From assembly GCF_018866245.1 (NCBI RefSeq), contig NZ_CP076458.1, forward strand, positions 1,736,001 through 1,800,000: a stretch of DNA of 64,000 nt, given 5' to 3'. Position numbers and translations under genes: made by a program. This document shows, one piece after another, positions 17,633-27,119 of the stretch. A model generated the notes under the pieces. It searched no databases and had not been told where the DNA came from. It worked only from the letters and a program-made list of their open reading frames with translations. How positions within the stretch are numbered: position 1 is the first letter of the stretch; every line of letters begins with the position of its first letter. The DNA comes from Novisyntrophococcus fermenticellae. GTDB taxonomy: Bacteria; Bacillota; Clostridia; Lachnospirales; Lachnospiraceae.

Positions 17633-19321
17633 TCAATATCCGGTATTATGAAGCAGATCGTGTGCCTTTCCTTTCAGTTCACCGATGTAAAAGCTCTGGA
17701 CTAATGGGTTATCGTCGCATTTTTTTAAAATGGATTCACTGTCTGCATGGTATAAGCCCATCGCCCTGTCTTTTCTCTGACGGGGAACCACGGGTATCGG
17801 CTGTCCTCCGCCCATAATACACCCTCTGCGGCATGCCATCACTTCAAGGAAATCGTAGTGTGCTTCTCCCGTTTTTATCTTTTCCATGACAGTATGTGCG
17901 TTTGCCAGACCATTCACTACACAGATACTTAAGTCACGGCCCTCGTAAGGTACTGTAAATTCTTTGATCTTTGTTTCGCCCCGTACCCCGCTTTCGGCAA
18001 TCGCCATCCTTGTCTCTTTGTCGTGTCCCGGGTTCAGATGGCGCAAAGCAGCTTCTGTAACACCTCCGGTCACACCGAAAATTACACCTCCGCCAGAACC
18101 AAGCCCATATGGTACATCAGCCGCTTCCGGTTCCAGACTCTTAAAGTCCAGTCCGAAGTTTTTAATCATACGGATAATTTCAGTGGTCGTAAGTACGTAG
18201 TCCGTATCCTGTTCACCCTTTGTGCTGCTGTTGGAGCGGACCGCTTCCTGCTTTTTCGCTGTACACGGCATGATAGCCACTACAACTGTCCTCTTTCCTT
18301 CAACATTTTTCGGATTGCGGTAATATTCTTTAATCACCGCCGACAGCATGCCCATAGGAGAACGGCAGGTAGAGAGATTCTGCTTATATTCCGGATAGTG
18401 ATCACAGACATATTTTACCCATGCAGGACAACAGGAGGTCATAATCGGCAGATTTTTCCCAACCTCCAGCCTGCGTCCGAATTCAGCGGACTCTTCCACG
18501 ATCGTGAGATCTGCACCAAACGTAGTATCATATACCTCATCAAACCCCATACGGTGCAGTGCATTGACCAGCTTTCCCATGACATTTTTCCCCGGATTCA
18601 TTCCAAAAGCCTCACCAACAGCCACCCGGACTGCCGGTGCAACCTGAATTACCACACGTGTATCCGGATCCGCCAATTCATCCCAGACCTCATCTGTCTG
18701 CGTATGGATACTGATAGCTCCTGTCGGACAGTAAACCCGGCATTGTCCGCAATTTACACAGTCCGTCTCTGCCAGTTTTTTATGAAATGCAGGCATTACA
18801 ACCGCCTCTGTTCCACGGAATGCAAAACCGATGCATCCGATTCCCTGGAGCTCTTCACAGGCCCGGACACAGTCTCCGCAGAGGATACATTTATTCGGAT
18901 CTCGGATAATTCCGGGCGAGCTCGTGTCAATCTCATGCGTTTCCCGGGTATTGTCAAACCTGACATCGTGTATTCCCAGCCTGCGGGCCAATGTCTGCAG
19001 ATTACATTCTCCGCTTTTTACACAGGTAGTGCAGTCCCGGCAATGAGCTGCCAGCAAAAGCTCAACAATCAGTTTCCGATGTTTCTTTAATTTTCCGGTA
19101 TTGGTGAAAATAACCATCCCATCTCTGGGTTCTTCGGAGCAGGAGGCAAATGTCTTTCCCCTGTCATCCTCGACCGTACAAAGTCTGCAGGCACCAAATG
19201 TAGATACTTCTGAATGGTAGCAAAGTGTGGGGATATCTATACCTGCATTACGAATTACAGAAAGCACATTCTTTTCATCGGTAAATTCCACCTTTCTACC
19301 GTCAATCGTCATGATTCCCAT
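17633..19321 (-). CDS. hydA: [FeFe] hydrogenase catalytic subunit of a trimeric NADH-linked enzyme
   Basis: The 562-residue protein has an N-terminal [2Fe-2S] domain (CYHSEVSTFGACRLC), a His-Cys [4Fe-4S] site (HCRDCTTCVKSGEC), two ferredoxin-type [4Fe-4S] motifs (CILCGDCVRAC and CVNCGQCRVYCPTG) and all three H-cluster signatures: TSCCPAW, MPCTAKKQE and EVMACRRGCIMGGGQP. This is a group A [FeFe] hydrogenase. With HydB and HydC directly upstream it is expected to form the cytoplasmic complex that couples NADH (and often ferredoxin) to proton reduction. An AGGAGG site overlaps the end of hydB, 12 nt before the ATG. Whether it bifurcates electrons cannot be read from the sequence. Confidence 0.95.
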   Translation of the reverse strand: MGIMTIDGRKVEFTDEKNVLSVIRNAGIDIPTLCYHSEVSTFGACRLCTVEDDRGKTFASCSEEPRDGMVIFTNTGKLKKHRKLIVELLLAAHCRDCTTCVKSGECNLQTLARRLGIHDVRFDNTRETHEIDTSSPGIIRDPNKCILCGDCVRACEELQGIGCIGFAFRGTEAVVMPAFHKKLAETDCVNCGQCRVYCPTGAISIHTQTDEVWDELADPDTRVVIQVAPAVRVAVGEAFGMNPGKNVMGKLVNALHRMGFDEVYDTTFGADLTIVEESAEFGRRLEVGKNLPIMTSCCPAWVKYVCDHYPEYKQNLSTCRSPMGMLSAVIKEYYRNPKNVEGKRTVVVAIMPCTAKKQEAVRSNSSTKGEQDTDYVLTTTEIIRMIKNFGLDFKSLEPEAADVPYGLGSGGGVIFGVTGGVTEAALRHLNPGHDKETRMAIAESGVRGETKIKEFTVPYEGRDLSICVVNGLANAHTVMEKIKTGEAHYDFLEVMACRRGCIMGGGQPIPVVPRQRKDRAMGLYHADSESILKKCDDNPLVQSFYIGELKGKAHDLLHNTGY

Positions 19322-19333
19322 ATGCTTATCCTC

Positions 19334-21217
19334 CTAGGCTTCAATATAAACAGCATCAAAACTGCAGTTTTCTTTGCAGGCACCACACTTGATACACAGA
19401 TTTTCGTCGATATGGTATGGCTGCTTCTTCTCACCGGTAATCGCTCCTACCGGACAGTTTCTGGCACATTTGCCGCACCCTTTGCAGTTGTCTTCGTTAA
19501 TCACAAATTTCCGCATGGCCTCACAGACCTTCGCCCGGCACTTATGATCTCTGATATGTTCCTCATATTCTTCACGGAACAGTTTCAGAGTAGATAATAC
19601 GGGAAGAGGTGCGCTCTTGCCAAGTCCGCACAGTGCCATACTTTTTACCATCTCCGCCAGTTCCTCCAGACGATCCAGATCCTCCATCTCACCTTTTCCA
19701 TCAACAATCTTTTCAAGGATTTCCAGCATACGTTTTGTGCCTTCGCGGCAGGGCACACATTTGCCGCAGGACTCCCGCTGTGTAAAACCCATAAAGAAAC
19801 GCGCAACCTCCACCATACAGGTGTGCTCATCCATAACAACCAGACCACCGGAACCGATAATCGCCCCATATTTTTTTACAGAATCAAAGTCCAGCGGAAC
19901 GTCCAGGTGCTCTGCTGTCAGACATCCTCCGGACGGGCCTCCAATCTGAACTGCTTTAAATTTCGTTCCTCCCTTCATTCCTCCGCCTACATCATAGATG
20001 ATTTCACGTAAAGTAGTTCCCATCGGAACCTCAATCAAGCCTGTATTCTGAATAGAACCTGTAAGCGAAAAGGTTTTGGTTCCCGGACTCCCTTCCGTAC
20101 CATAGCTTCGATACCAGTCGGAACCATTTCCTATAATCTTTGGGATAAGGGCAAATGTCTCAACATTGTTAAGTACCGTAGGCTTCGCCCAAAGTCCTTT
20201 TTCCACCGTACGGGGCGGCTTAACACGCGGCATACCGCGATTACCCTCAATAGAAGCGGTCAGTGCGGAACCCTCGCCACAGACAAATGCACCTGCTCCA
20301 CGGTTAATATGGATACGGAAACTGAAATCAGTTCCCAGTATGTTGTCTCCTAACAAATGATGCTTTTCCAGCTCATCAATTGCGTGGTGAAGACGGGATA
20401 CAGAATTGGGATATTCGGCCCGTACATAGATATAGCCCTCTCGGGCTCCAACTGTATACGCACCAATCATGATACCTTCCAGTAACGCATAGGGGTCACC
20501 TTCCATTACAGATCCATCCATAAATGCTCCCGGATCACCTTCATCTCCGTTACAGACCACGTAACGCGTGTTCTCTTTCTGACGCATGACCTGCTTCCAT
20601 TTCCGTCCAGTAGGGAATCCCCCGCCCCCGCGCCCTCTAAGCCCCGATTTTTCAACCTCCTCGGCCACTTCTTCTTTTGACATTTCGAACAAAGCCTTCT
20701 GCAATGCAGAAAATCCTCCGGACGCTATGTATTCTTCTAATGAAAGCGAATCATATTTTCCACAGTTTGCCAATGTCATTCTCGTCTGTTTTGCAATAAA
20801 CGGAATCTCTTCCGGATCTTCATAGGTAATACCAGCCTGCTTATACAGAAGTTCATTGAGGACCTCATCCCTCAAAACAGAACGTTCAAAAATTTCCAGA
20901 CAATCTTCTGTCTTTACTTTCACATACTGTATAACCTTGCCCCCTTTCTGGATTCTCACCAAAGGACCCAATTCACAGACGCCTTGGCATCCGGTATGCT
21001 TTACCCCTGCGAAATGCTGTCCCCCGCAAGGATTAAATTCCACTGTTATATCGTCTGTATTGGAAGTAAGCTCCATAAAAGTCTCATAAACCGCTTCAGA
21101 ACCGGTGGCAATACACCCTGTGCCTGAACAGACCAGTACACGGCATTCATAGGAATCCAAAACCTTCCGTTCTTCTTCAGCCAGCTTGATCAAATCACTT
21201 CTTGTATCAATTGTCAT
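19334..21217 (-). CDS. hydB: NADH-binding NuoF-like subunit of the [FeFe] hydrogenase
   Basis: The 627-residue protein has an N-terminal thioredoxin-like [2Fe-2S] domain, then a NuoF core with the FMN/NAD loop GRGGGGFPTGRKWKQV (near residue 195), a GxGxxxCGEGSA-type segment (INRGAGAFVCGEGSA) and the [4Fe-4S] motif CGKCVPCREGTKRM. The C-terminus carries two ferredoxin motifs (CKGCGKCARNCPVG and CIKCGACKENC). This domain order is that of HydB in trimeric hydrogenases. The start overlaps the hydC stop by four bases (ATGA). Confidence 0.95.
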   Translation of the reverse strand: MTIDTRSDLIKLAEEERKVLDSYECRVLVCSGTGCIATGSEAVYETFMELTSNTDDITVEFNPCGGQHFAGVKHTGCQGVCELGPLVRIQKGGKVIQYVKVKTEDCLEIFERSVLRDEVLNELLYKQAGITYEDPEEIPFIAKQTRMTLANCGKYDSLSLEEYIASGGFSALQKALFEMSKEEVAEEVEKSGLRGRGGGGFPTGRKWKQVMRQKENTRYVVCNGDEGDPGAFMDGSVMEGDPYALLEGIMIGAYTVGAREGYIYVRAEYPNSVSRLHHAIDELEKHHLLGDNILGTDFSFRIHINRGAGAFVCGEGSALTASIEGNRGMPRVKPPRTVEKGLWAKPTVLNNVETFALIPKIIGNGSDWYRSYGTEGSPGTKTFSLTGSIQNTGLIEVPMGTTLREIIYDVGGGMKGGTKFKAVQIGGPSGGCLTAEHLDVPLDFDSVKKYGAIIGSGGLVVMDEHTCMVEVARFFMGFTQRESCGKCVPCREGTKRMLEILEKIVDGKGEMEDLDRLEELAEMVKSMALCGLGKSAPLPVLSTLKLFREEYEEHIRDHKCRAKVCEAMRKFVINEDNCKGCGKCARNCPVGAITGEKKQPYHIDENLCIKCGACKENCSFDAVYIEA

Positions 21218-21693
21218 ACATCTTCCCCCCGCAATTCCTGAATCAATGTAATTGCTTTTTCCGGTGTCATACGGGGATGAACCCGATCATTAACCATCAA
21301 AGTAGGGGCCAGTCCACAGGCTCCCAGACAAGATACAGTTTCCACCGTGAACACCATGTCTTCTGTCGTATGTTTTTTCTTGCTTAATCCCAGTTCCTTA
21401 AACATAGCATCCAGAACAGGACCTGATTTGCGCACATGACAGGCCGTACCGTCACATACTTTGATGATATACTTCCCCTTAGGTTCGAATGAGAAATTCT
21501 CATAAAACGTAGCAACACTGTAGGCTTTTGCCTCCTGTACCCCAATTTTATTCGCCACATAGCTGAGTAACTCCCCTGGCAGATACCGGTATTCCCCTTG
21601 AATATCCTGCATAACAGGAATCAAAGAGCCCGAATTTCGCCCATGATGCTCAATAATCTCGTCTGCCTTCGCATAATAAGACTGATCCAGCAT
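21214..21693 (-). CDS. hydC: NuoE-like [2Fe-2S] subunit of the [FeFe] hydrogenase
   Basis: The 159-residue protein has the thioredoxin-like ferredoxin fold with cysteines in CDGTACHVRKSG and ETVSCLGACGLAP, as in NuoE and HydC. I chose ATG 21693 because a GGAGGAGG site lies 6 nt upstream; an upstream in-frame ATG at 21714 lies before that site. It is the first gene of the hydCBA transcript and has its own promoter. Confidence 0.94.
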   Translation of the reverse strand: MLDQSYYAKADEIIEHHGRNSGSLIPVMQDIQGEYRYLPGELLSYVANKIGVQEAKAYSVATFYENFSFEPKGKYIIKVCDGTACHVRKSGPVLDAMFKELGLSKKKHTTEDMVFTVETVSCLGACGLAPTLMVNDRVHPRMTPEKAITLIQELRGEDV

Positions 21694-21724
21694 AGAAAAA
21701 CCTCCTCCATTCATTTATAATACA

Positions 21725-21753
21725 AGTATACTCTTTTGCCGTTATTCTCACAA
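21725..21753 (-). promoter_or_regulatory. hydCBA promoter
   Basis: TTGTGA (21753-21748) and TATACT (21730-21725) on the minus strand are 17 nt apart, about 30 nt upstream of the hydC start. Confidence 0.7.
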
Positions 21754-21799
21754 CAGATTTTCCAAACTTTATATTTTTTTCGTTAATATATACGAACAA

Positions 21800-21853
21800 A
21801 CAAAAATCAAAAAAATAAACCGATGTAAAATATTACTTTTTACATCGGTTTAT
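21800..21853 (-). terminator. acpP terminator
   Basis: AAACCGATGTAAAA and TTTTACATCGGTTT pair as a 14-bp stem with a short loop. On the minus strand the hairpin is followed by TTTATTTTTTT. Confidence 0.88.
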
Positions 21854-21883
21854 CCTTAAAGTATGTTCAAGTGATTTGGTGCA

Positions 21884-22117
21884 CTAATTCTCTACACCTT
21901 TAGATTTTAAATATTCAATTACAGATCCGACAGTTTCAAGGTCTGTCAGTTCGTCGGCCGGAATATCAATTCCATACTCTTCTTCCAACGCCATAACCAG
22001 TTCAAACAGGTCCAGGGAGTCAGCCCCTAAATCGTCCTTAAAAGATGTATCTTCCGTAATCATATCCCCTTCGCAGTTTAGCTGTTCCTCCAGGATACTT
22101 CTCATCTTTTCTAACAT
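21884..22117 (-). CDS. acpP: Acyl carrier protein
   Basis: The 77-residue acidic protein has the 4'-phosphopantetheine site DLGADSLDLFELVMALEE, with the modified serine at about residue 36. The length and sequence match fatty-acid type ACP. It stands alone as a monocistronic gene between its own promoter and terminator, not next to other fab genes. It is distinct from the DltC-like carrier at 50641. Confidence 0.93.
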   Translation of the reverse strand: MLEKMRSILEEQLNCEGDMITEDTSFKDDLGADSLDLFELVMALEEEYGIDIPADELTDLETVGSVIEYLKSKGVEN

Positions 22118-22162
22118 TTTCTTTCTACTCCTTAAATCAGTTTTAAGATATTCATCACTGCA

Positions 22163-22191
22163 ATTTTAAAGGCTGAACATTACTTTGTCAA
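22163..22191 (-). promoter_or_regulatory. acpP promoter
   Basis: TTGACA (22191-22186) and TAAAAT (22168-22163) on the minus strand are 17 nt apart, about 45 nt upstream of acpP. Confidence 0.72.
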
Positions 22192-22221
22192 TATATTTCT
22201 GATGTTTTTTCTCTTTTATTG

Positions 22222-23409
22222 TTACGATTCCGAAGTGAACTTTATCTGTCTGGATACAGACAGCGCTATCCCTATTTCAATCATTAGAAAAAGAACAGAC
22301 GTTCCTCCATAACTGATAAATGGAAGTGTGATTCCGGTGGTCGGAATCAAATTTAAAACCACACAGATGTTTAATATGACTTGAAGTGATATATGTGCAA
22401 AGATTCCGCTTACAATCAGTGAGCCATATAAATCCGGCGCATTCTGAGCAATAAAAAACAGGCGGTAAAGCAGATATCCAAACATCAGTAATACTAAGAC
22501 AGCACCGAATACACCCAGTTCTTCACAGATAATTGAAAAAATCATATCATTTTGAGCTTCCGGTATCGTGCTGAGCTTCTGTTCACTGTTTCCAAGCCCT
22601 TTTCCGAAAAATCCACCCGAGCCAATAGCGTATAATCCCTGAATTACCTGGAATCCTCCATCCTCCAGATTCCCCTCAGGATTCAGCCACGTAAGGACAC
22701 GGCGGATCCGAAATCCTGAAGTTGCATCTATATTTGCCGCTATGAAAGTAAGTCCGACTGCAATCAGGATTCCGGCCGCTGCCATTGCTATAACAAAAGG
22801 CATGGTCTTTGGATGTGCCAGATAAATCAGCACACAGGCAATGCCGAGAATAATCAGAGCCGTGCTTAGATTATCTGTGAATACTTTTGCCCCCAGAGCC
22901 TGTACACCTCCGACAATCAACAGGATACAGACCGCCTTTAGGGATTTGACCTGTTTGCCCATCTTTATGATGACCACCGGAAGGAAGAGTATGACCGCAA
23001 TTTTTGCCACTTCTGATGGCTGAAACTGTATAACTTTCAGGTTCAGCCACCTTTTGGAACCATTTGCGCCATACCCGAGCGGTGAAAAACGTACCATTCC
23101 CATAAGGACAAATGCAGAAATATACACAAAACCCGCAAGCTTAGAGAATATTCGATAATTCATCTTTGAAATGATAACAGCAGCCGCAACCGAAGCCAGG
23201 CTGATGAGTGCCTGTTTGCGGAAATAGAACATGTCATCTCCCTTGATTTTCTGAATCGCCTCATAATAGCTTGCGCTGTATAGCATAACTAATCCAAAGC
23301 AAATCAGCAATATAACCGCAGCCAACAGATTATAATCATAATAATATGGTCTGACTTTGACTTGTTTTTTTCTTTTTTGCCTGATGACAGCATTTTGTTC
23401 TCTTGCCAT
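22222..23409 (-). CDS. SEDS-family peptidoglycan polymerase (FtsW/SpoVE/RodA type)
   Basis: The 395-residue membrane protein has about ten transmembrane segments and the SEDS motifs KRWLNLKVIQFQPSEVAK (around residue 115), QGLYAIGSGGFFGKGLGNS and the C-terminal PTTGITLPFISYGGTS. SEDS proteins polymerise lipid II glycan strands with a partner class B PBP. The sequence alone leans to FtsW/SpoVE rather than RodA, but the exact member is not certain. It starts 17 nt after the glycerophosphodiesterase gene, with which it probably shares a transcript. Confidence 0.88.
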   Translation of the reverse strand: MAREQNAVIRQKRKKQVKVRPYYYDYNLLAAVILLICFGLVMLYSASYYEAIQKIKGDDMFYFRKQALISLASVAAAVIISKMNYRIFSKLAGFVYISAFVLMGMVRFSPLGYGANGSKRWLNLKVIQFQPSEVAKIAVILFLPVVIIKMGKQVKSLKAVCILLIVGGVQALGAKVFTDNLSTALIILGIACVLIYLAHPKTMPFVIAMAAAGILIAVGLTFIAANIDATSGFRIRRVLTWLNPEGNLEDGGFQVIQGLYAIGSGGFFGKGLGNSEQKLSTIPEAQNDMIFSIICEELGVFGAVLVLLMFGYLLYRLFFIAQNAPDLYGSLIVSGIFAHISLQVILNICVVLNLIPTTGITLPFISYGGTSVLFLMIEIGIALSVSRQIKFTSES

Positions 23410-23426
23410 ATATTATACAACTCCTT

Positions 23427-25238
23427 TTATTGCAAAGCATACTTAAGCAGTGTCAAGAACGTAGGATTCCGGTCAGTTTCTCCTAAAATCACTTTCCGGA
23501 CCAATTCCGGATCATCGGTAATGATGTTATCCACATTCATACTTAACATACGCTGCATATCTCCTTGATAATTCAAAGTCCAGGCATGAACCTCCTTACC
23601 CATCTTATGAACATCCTTCACAAATTGCCCAGTTATATAGGTATGCTTTACACTGAAAAAATCCGCATCACTTAGTTCCGATAAGTCTCCATAACTCATC
23701 CTCAGCGTATATCCCGTCTTAATATCCGGGTTTTCCTGTTTCACCTGTTTTAAAAACTTATAATTCATAGATGTGATCACGCAATCCCTGGTAAAGTCCT
23801 CATCCTCAATTATTTTGACAACCTTCTTCACAATACCTTTGTTATGTCCATTATATTTTACTTCTATATTCAGTTTCATCTTACCTTTACAGAACCTAAT
23901 TACCTGCTCTAATGTAGGAACCGGTTCACCGAGGAATTTTTTATTGAACTTCACACCTGCATCCAGCTGGTTAATCTGATCTGAGGTAATATTCCAGATA
24001 TTTGCAGAGAATCCGGTAGTTCTTTTTAAGTTTGTATCATGTAACAGAACAATCTCACCATCTTTTGTTTCCTGAACATCTATTTCCGCCATATCGGCCA
24101 TGGCTTCCACAGCGTAAGCCATCGCACTGAGTGTATTTTCCGGTGCCATTCTGGCTCCCCCTCTGTGAGCTGTTACTGCAACAGCAGCCCGGGAAGGCCC
24201 CATGTCGGGCAAATTTCTTCGAATTGCTCCCAGGAGATATGCAGACTCCGCCAATACAATAAACACTGTTATACCGTATAGCATAAATTTGGATGACATC
24301 ACCCGTGCAAAAGCACTCTTCTTCTCTGAACCCAAGCTTCGGGGCTCTTGCTTTTCCACCATCTCAGATTCCGCAAAGCAGATATAAAAATATAGCAGCG
24401 TAAGCATAATTCCTGCGCTTCCGGCAGCCACACCTGCCGCATACTGAATCAGTCTGCTGTAAAAAAGTACTGCACTTACCATTGTTCCTGCTGCTTTCAA
24501 TGTCGTCACACATACCACCATAATCATCAAGGCAGCCATATATAGAATGAAAGCAATCAGAACAGCAAAAATCTGCACTGCCACTGAGCCTGATAACACT
24601 TTTATCCACCTTGCTTTTCCAGACCTCACAGTATGATTATGGAATTTCTTAAGATCCTCCTCAGGCATGAGGTAACAGGGCAGACGCAAAGAAAACACTG
24701 CAGATGCGCAAATCAGCAGTACCAGAAGCACTGTCATTTGAAGATAGTTGGAACTTCCCAGCTGCTGCAGAGAAAACTGCAGCAGTTTCGTCTGCGATAC
24801 ATTCCAGATCAAAAAATGTATGCACAGGTAGGGAGTGCATATAATTACATAAAAAAGTCCTCGTACAGGATATTTTTTTAAAAATCGAAGTGTCCCTTTC
24901 CAACCCATATATATTATCATTGGAAGAATGGTTTTTTGTTTTCTGCGGGAGCTTTCAAAGCAATACAAAAGAGTACTGACTTCAAATGTCAGTGCAAAAC
25001 ACATAACCAGAAGCCCCAATACCAGAAAGAAAATGGTAGGCGGATAGGTGATGAATTTTCCAAAGTTTTCAGCGGTAAGATAGCTGTAGCCCAGTTTATT
25101 CAGGCATATCTGAATGGCAAAATCTGACCCCTTCTGCAGCAGTACGATGGAAATAATCCGATAAGTTATTTCAAATATAAGCAAGCCAAGCCAGTTTTCC
25201 TTTAAAATTCGGATTGCAGCTTTTACAAAAGGTTTCAT
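23427..25238 (-). CDS. Membrane glycerophosphodiester phosphodiesterase
   Basis: The 603-residue protein has an N-terminal region of about 340 residues with some seven or eight membrane segments, the glycerophosphoryl diester phosphodiesterase membrane domain. A GDPD catalytic domain follows, with VTAHRGGARMAPENT (metal and catalytic histidine), EIDVQETKDGEIVLLHD and a C-terminal HAWTLNYQGDM. It would hydrolyse glycerophosphodiesters, possibly from phospholipids or teichoic acids, with the catalytic domain next to the membrane. It is upstream of the SEDS polymerase gene, which hints at an envelope role. Confidence 0.9.
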   Translation of the reverse strand: MKPFVKAAIRILKENWLGLLIFEITYRIISIVLLQKGSDFAIQICLNKLGYSYLTAENFGKFITYPPTIFFLVLGLLVMCFALTFEVSTLLYCFESSRRKQKTILPMIIYMGWKGTLRFLKKYPVRGLFYVIICTPYLCIHFLIWNVSQTKLLQFSLQQLGSSNYLQMTVLLVLLICASAVFSLRLPCYLMPEEDLKKFHNHTVRSGKARWIKVLSGSVAVQIFAVLIAFILYMAALMIMVVCVTTLKAAGTMVSAVLFYSRLIQYAAGVAAGSAGIMLTLLYFYICFAESEMVEKQEPRSLGSEKKSAFARVMSSKFMLYGITVFIVLAESAYLLGAIRRNLPDMGPSRAAVAVTAHRGGARMAPENTLSAMAYAVEAMADMAEIDVQETKDGEIVLLHDTNLKRTTGFSANIWNITSDQINQLDAGVKFNKKFLGEPVPTLEQVIRFCKGKMKLNIEVKYNGHNKGIVKKVVKIIEDEDFTRDCVITSMNYKFLKQVKQENPDIKTGYTLRMSYGDLSELSDADFFSVKHTYITGQFVKDVHKMGKEVHAWTLNYQGDMQRMLSMNVDNIITDDPELVRKVILGETDRNPTFLTLLKYALQ

Positions 25239-25267
25239 ATTCTCATCCCGTCTAAATCATTTACATA

Positions 25268-25295
25268 AGTATACCATAAAAACATAGTATGTAAA
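25268..25295 (-). promoter_or_regulatory. Promoter of the glycerophosphodiesterase gene
   Basis: TTTACA (25295-25290) and TATACT (25273-25268) on the minus strand are 16 nt apart. A 19-nt palindrome, GAACATAAAGTTTATGTTC (25305-25323), lies just upstream of the -35 box and may be an operator. Confidence 0.55.
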
Positions 25296-25451
25296 TCAAT
25301 TTTCGAACATAAAGTTTATGTTCATACTTCGTATACACTATCTTTACAAAAGGTTCAAAGGGGAAACATAATTTTCTAACACTTCTCTGATAAATTAATA
25401 AGTAAGGAAAGATGTTAGCAATATTTTTTCATATATTTTTCTTTTTCATAA

Positions 25452-25478
25452 ACCGGCGCCTGCCCAGCAGACGCCGGT
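25452..25478 (-). terminator. Terminator of the cyclopropane synthase gene
   Basis: A 12-position GC-rich stem with one mismatch (ACCGGCG...CGCCGGT) lies 16 nt downstream of the stop, with a short T-tract. The rest of the 255-nt gap holds the glycerophosphodiesterase promoter; I see nothing else there. Confidence 0.75.
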
Positions 25479-25493
25479 CCTCCTTTTTATCCT

Positions 25494-26651
25494 CTATACA
25501 ACCCTTGTCATGGGCAGATCGTTGTTCACTCCTTTTGAAATTAATATCTGATGCAGGTCGATGATTCCATTATGAAATGTGGCTGCACAGGATGCCAGAT
25601 AAAGTTCCCACATCCTGGTAAATTCTTCACCCTGCAGCTTTAAGATTTCATCTCTGTGTTTCAGAAAGTTCTCACGCCAGCATAACAGGGTTCTGTTATA
25701 ATGTCTTCTAAGACTTTCCACATCCAGTGTATAGAATTTGTACTCCGGCAGGATAGACATGATTTCTCTTAGGCTTGGTATCGTACCTCCGGGAAAAATG
25801 TATTTTTTAATCCATGCATCGCCCTCGTGTTCTTCCAGTGCACTGATGTAATGCAGTAAGAATAATCCCTTTGATTTCAAGACAGCATCTACATTCTTCA
25901 TAAACAATTCATAATTCCCACGCCCTACATGCTCTAACATGCCTACGCTGACAACCCGGTCAAACTGCAGTCCTGATTTTTCCAGTTCTCTGTAATCCAT
26001 CAGTTTTACTTCCAGTGAATCCTGCATACCGTCCTGCTCAATCTCTTCAGAAAACTTTTTATACTGCTCTTCACTAAGCGTGATGCCCATTCCCTTCACA
26101 CCATATTTTTTCACAGCCTCTTTTAGCAGAAATCCCCAGCCACAGCCTATATCCAGTAGAACCATGCCGGGCTCCAGATGCAGTTTTTCCAGGATATGGT
26201 CTACTTTTGCTGCCTGGGCCTGATATAAGCTATAGGACTCCTCCTTAAAATAGCCACAAGAATAACTCATGGTTTCATCCAGCCACAGACGGTAAAACTC
26301 ATTCCCTATATCGTAGTGCGCTGTTACTTCTTTTTTCTGGTTCTTTCTGGATTTTGAGGTAACAATCAATTTTTTCAGTGCTGATTTGTCTGTGGTAAAC
26401 TTCCCCATCTCTCCCAGGAACAAATTCAAAACCTCATAGAGGTCACGGTCAACTTCTAAATCACCGCGCATATATGCCTCACCCAGAGCGAGCGACGTAC
26501 TGGTAAGCAACGCTTTTTGATCCGGGTCCTTATTGAATGTTACAGTGAATTCAGGAGTGCCGTCACCTATCTGAGAGATTTCATTACCGGACTTCAGGCA
26601 AAAAGTCACAGGTATGATATGTTCCAGGTACTCTTTTATAAATGTCTGCAT
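25494..26651 (-). CDS. cfa: Cyclopropane-fatty-acid-phospholipid synthase
   Basis: The 385-residue protein has the CFA signature MSYSCGYFKEE near residue 125, the SAM-binding motif VLLDIGCGWGFLLKEA and the later VSVGMLEHVGRGNY. It methylenates unsaturated acyl chains in membrane phospholipids with S-adenosylmethionine. The N-terminal lipid-binding part has the usual length. ATG 26651 follows AAAGGAGG; an upstream in-frame ATG at 26690 precedes that site. It is divergent from the cotJ operon and has a good promoter. Confidence 0.93.
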   Translation of the reverse strand: MQTFIKEYLEHIIPVTFCLKSGNEISQIGDGTPEFTVTFNKDPDQKALLTSTSLALGEAYMRGDLEVDRDLYEVLNLFLGEMGKFTTDKSALKKLIVTSKSRKNQKKEVTAHYDIGNEFYRLWLDETMSYSCGYFKEESYSLYQAQAAKVDHILEKLHLEPGMVLLDIGCGWGFLLKEAVKKYGVKGMGITLSEEQYKKFSEEIEQDGMQDSLEVKLMDYRELEKSGLQFDRVVSVGMLEHVGRGNYELFMKNVDAVLKSKGLFLLHYISALEEHEGDAWIKKYIFPGGTIPSLREIMSILPEYKFYTLDVESLRRHYNRTLLCWRENFLKHRDEILKLQGEEFTRMWELYLASCAATFHNGIIDLHQILISKGVNNDLPMTRVV

Positions 26652-26704
26652 TGTTTCTTCCTCCTTTTTTTCTGCCAGTATTGGCTTCAAAAAGCTACTA
26701 TATT

Positions 26705-26732
26705 ATTATAAATCCTTAAATTTGATTTTCAA
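26705..26732 (-). promoter_or_regulatory. cfa promoter
   Basis: TTGAAA (26732-26727) and TATAAT (26710-26705) on the minus strand are 16 nt apart, about 55 nt upstream of the start. Confidence 0.7.
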
Positions 26733-26801
26733 CCCTGTTATGTCAATTTTAGTAATGTTTCATATTGTAATATTGAAGGAAACTTCAAAGAAAGGAATCA
26801 T

Positions 26802-27119
26802 ATGGATAATTATCGCACAAGCCGCCCCGGATGTGGTCAAAGGCCAACAAATTATAGTAATTTGCAGCAGCCACGCCAGCCTTCAAGATCCGCAGTGCCT
26901 TCTATGCCTTCAGCACCTTGCGTGTCTTCGACTTCTTCTTGCGGCTGCACTCAAAATTCTATGTTTGACAAACTGGATACACTTTCGGTTGCTATGGGAT
27001 ATGTTCCTCTTACGCATTTTGACAAAACATTTGATCTGTGTACAGCACTTCAGCGTGGAACGATTTTCCCTGATCTTTTTAAACCATTCTGTGGAAAGGG
27101 AGGAGGGGGCTGTAAATGA
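26802..27119 (+). CDS. cotJA: Spore coat-associated protein CotJA
   Basis: The 105-residue protein has a Pro/Ser/Cys-rich N-terminal half and the CotJA core LSVAMGYVPLTHFDKTFDLCTALQRGTIFPDL. It ends in a Gly/Cys tail (CGKGGGGCK), as is usual for clostridial CotJA. It is one of three coat proteins made in the mother cell during sporulation. AAAGGAA lies before the ATG. The 3' end overlaps cotJB by four bases. The upstream CATATTGT could be a sigma-E -10 element, but this is a weak match. Confidence 0.9.
   Translation: MDNYRTSRPGCGQRPTNYSNLQQPRQPSRSAVPSMPSAPCVSSTSSCGCTQNSMFDKLDTLSVAMGYVPLTHFDKTFDLCTALQRGTIFPDLFKPFCGKGGGGCK

Noticed and set aside
18023..19090. Long open frame (355 codons) on the plus strand
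   Set aside because: It is antisense to hydA, has no ribosome binding site and its translation is Cys/His/Arg-rich with no recognisable domain; it is a shadow of the hydrogenase gene.
25305..25323. LexA (SOS) box
   Set aside because: The half-sites GAAC and GTTC are 11 nt apart, not the 4 nt of the Gram-positive LexA site.
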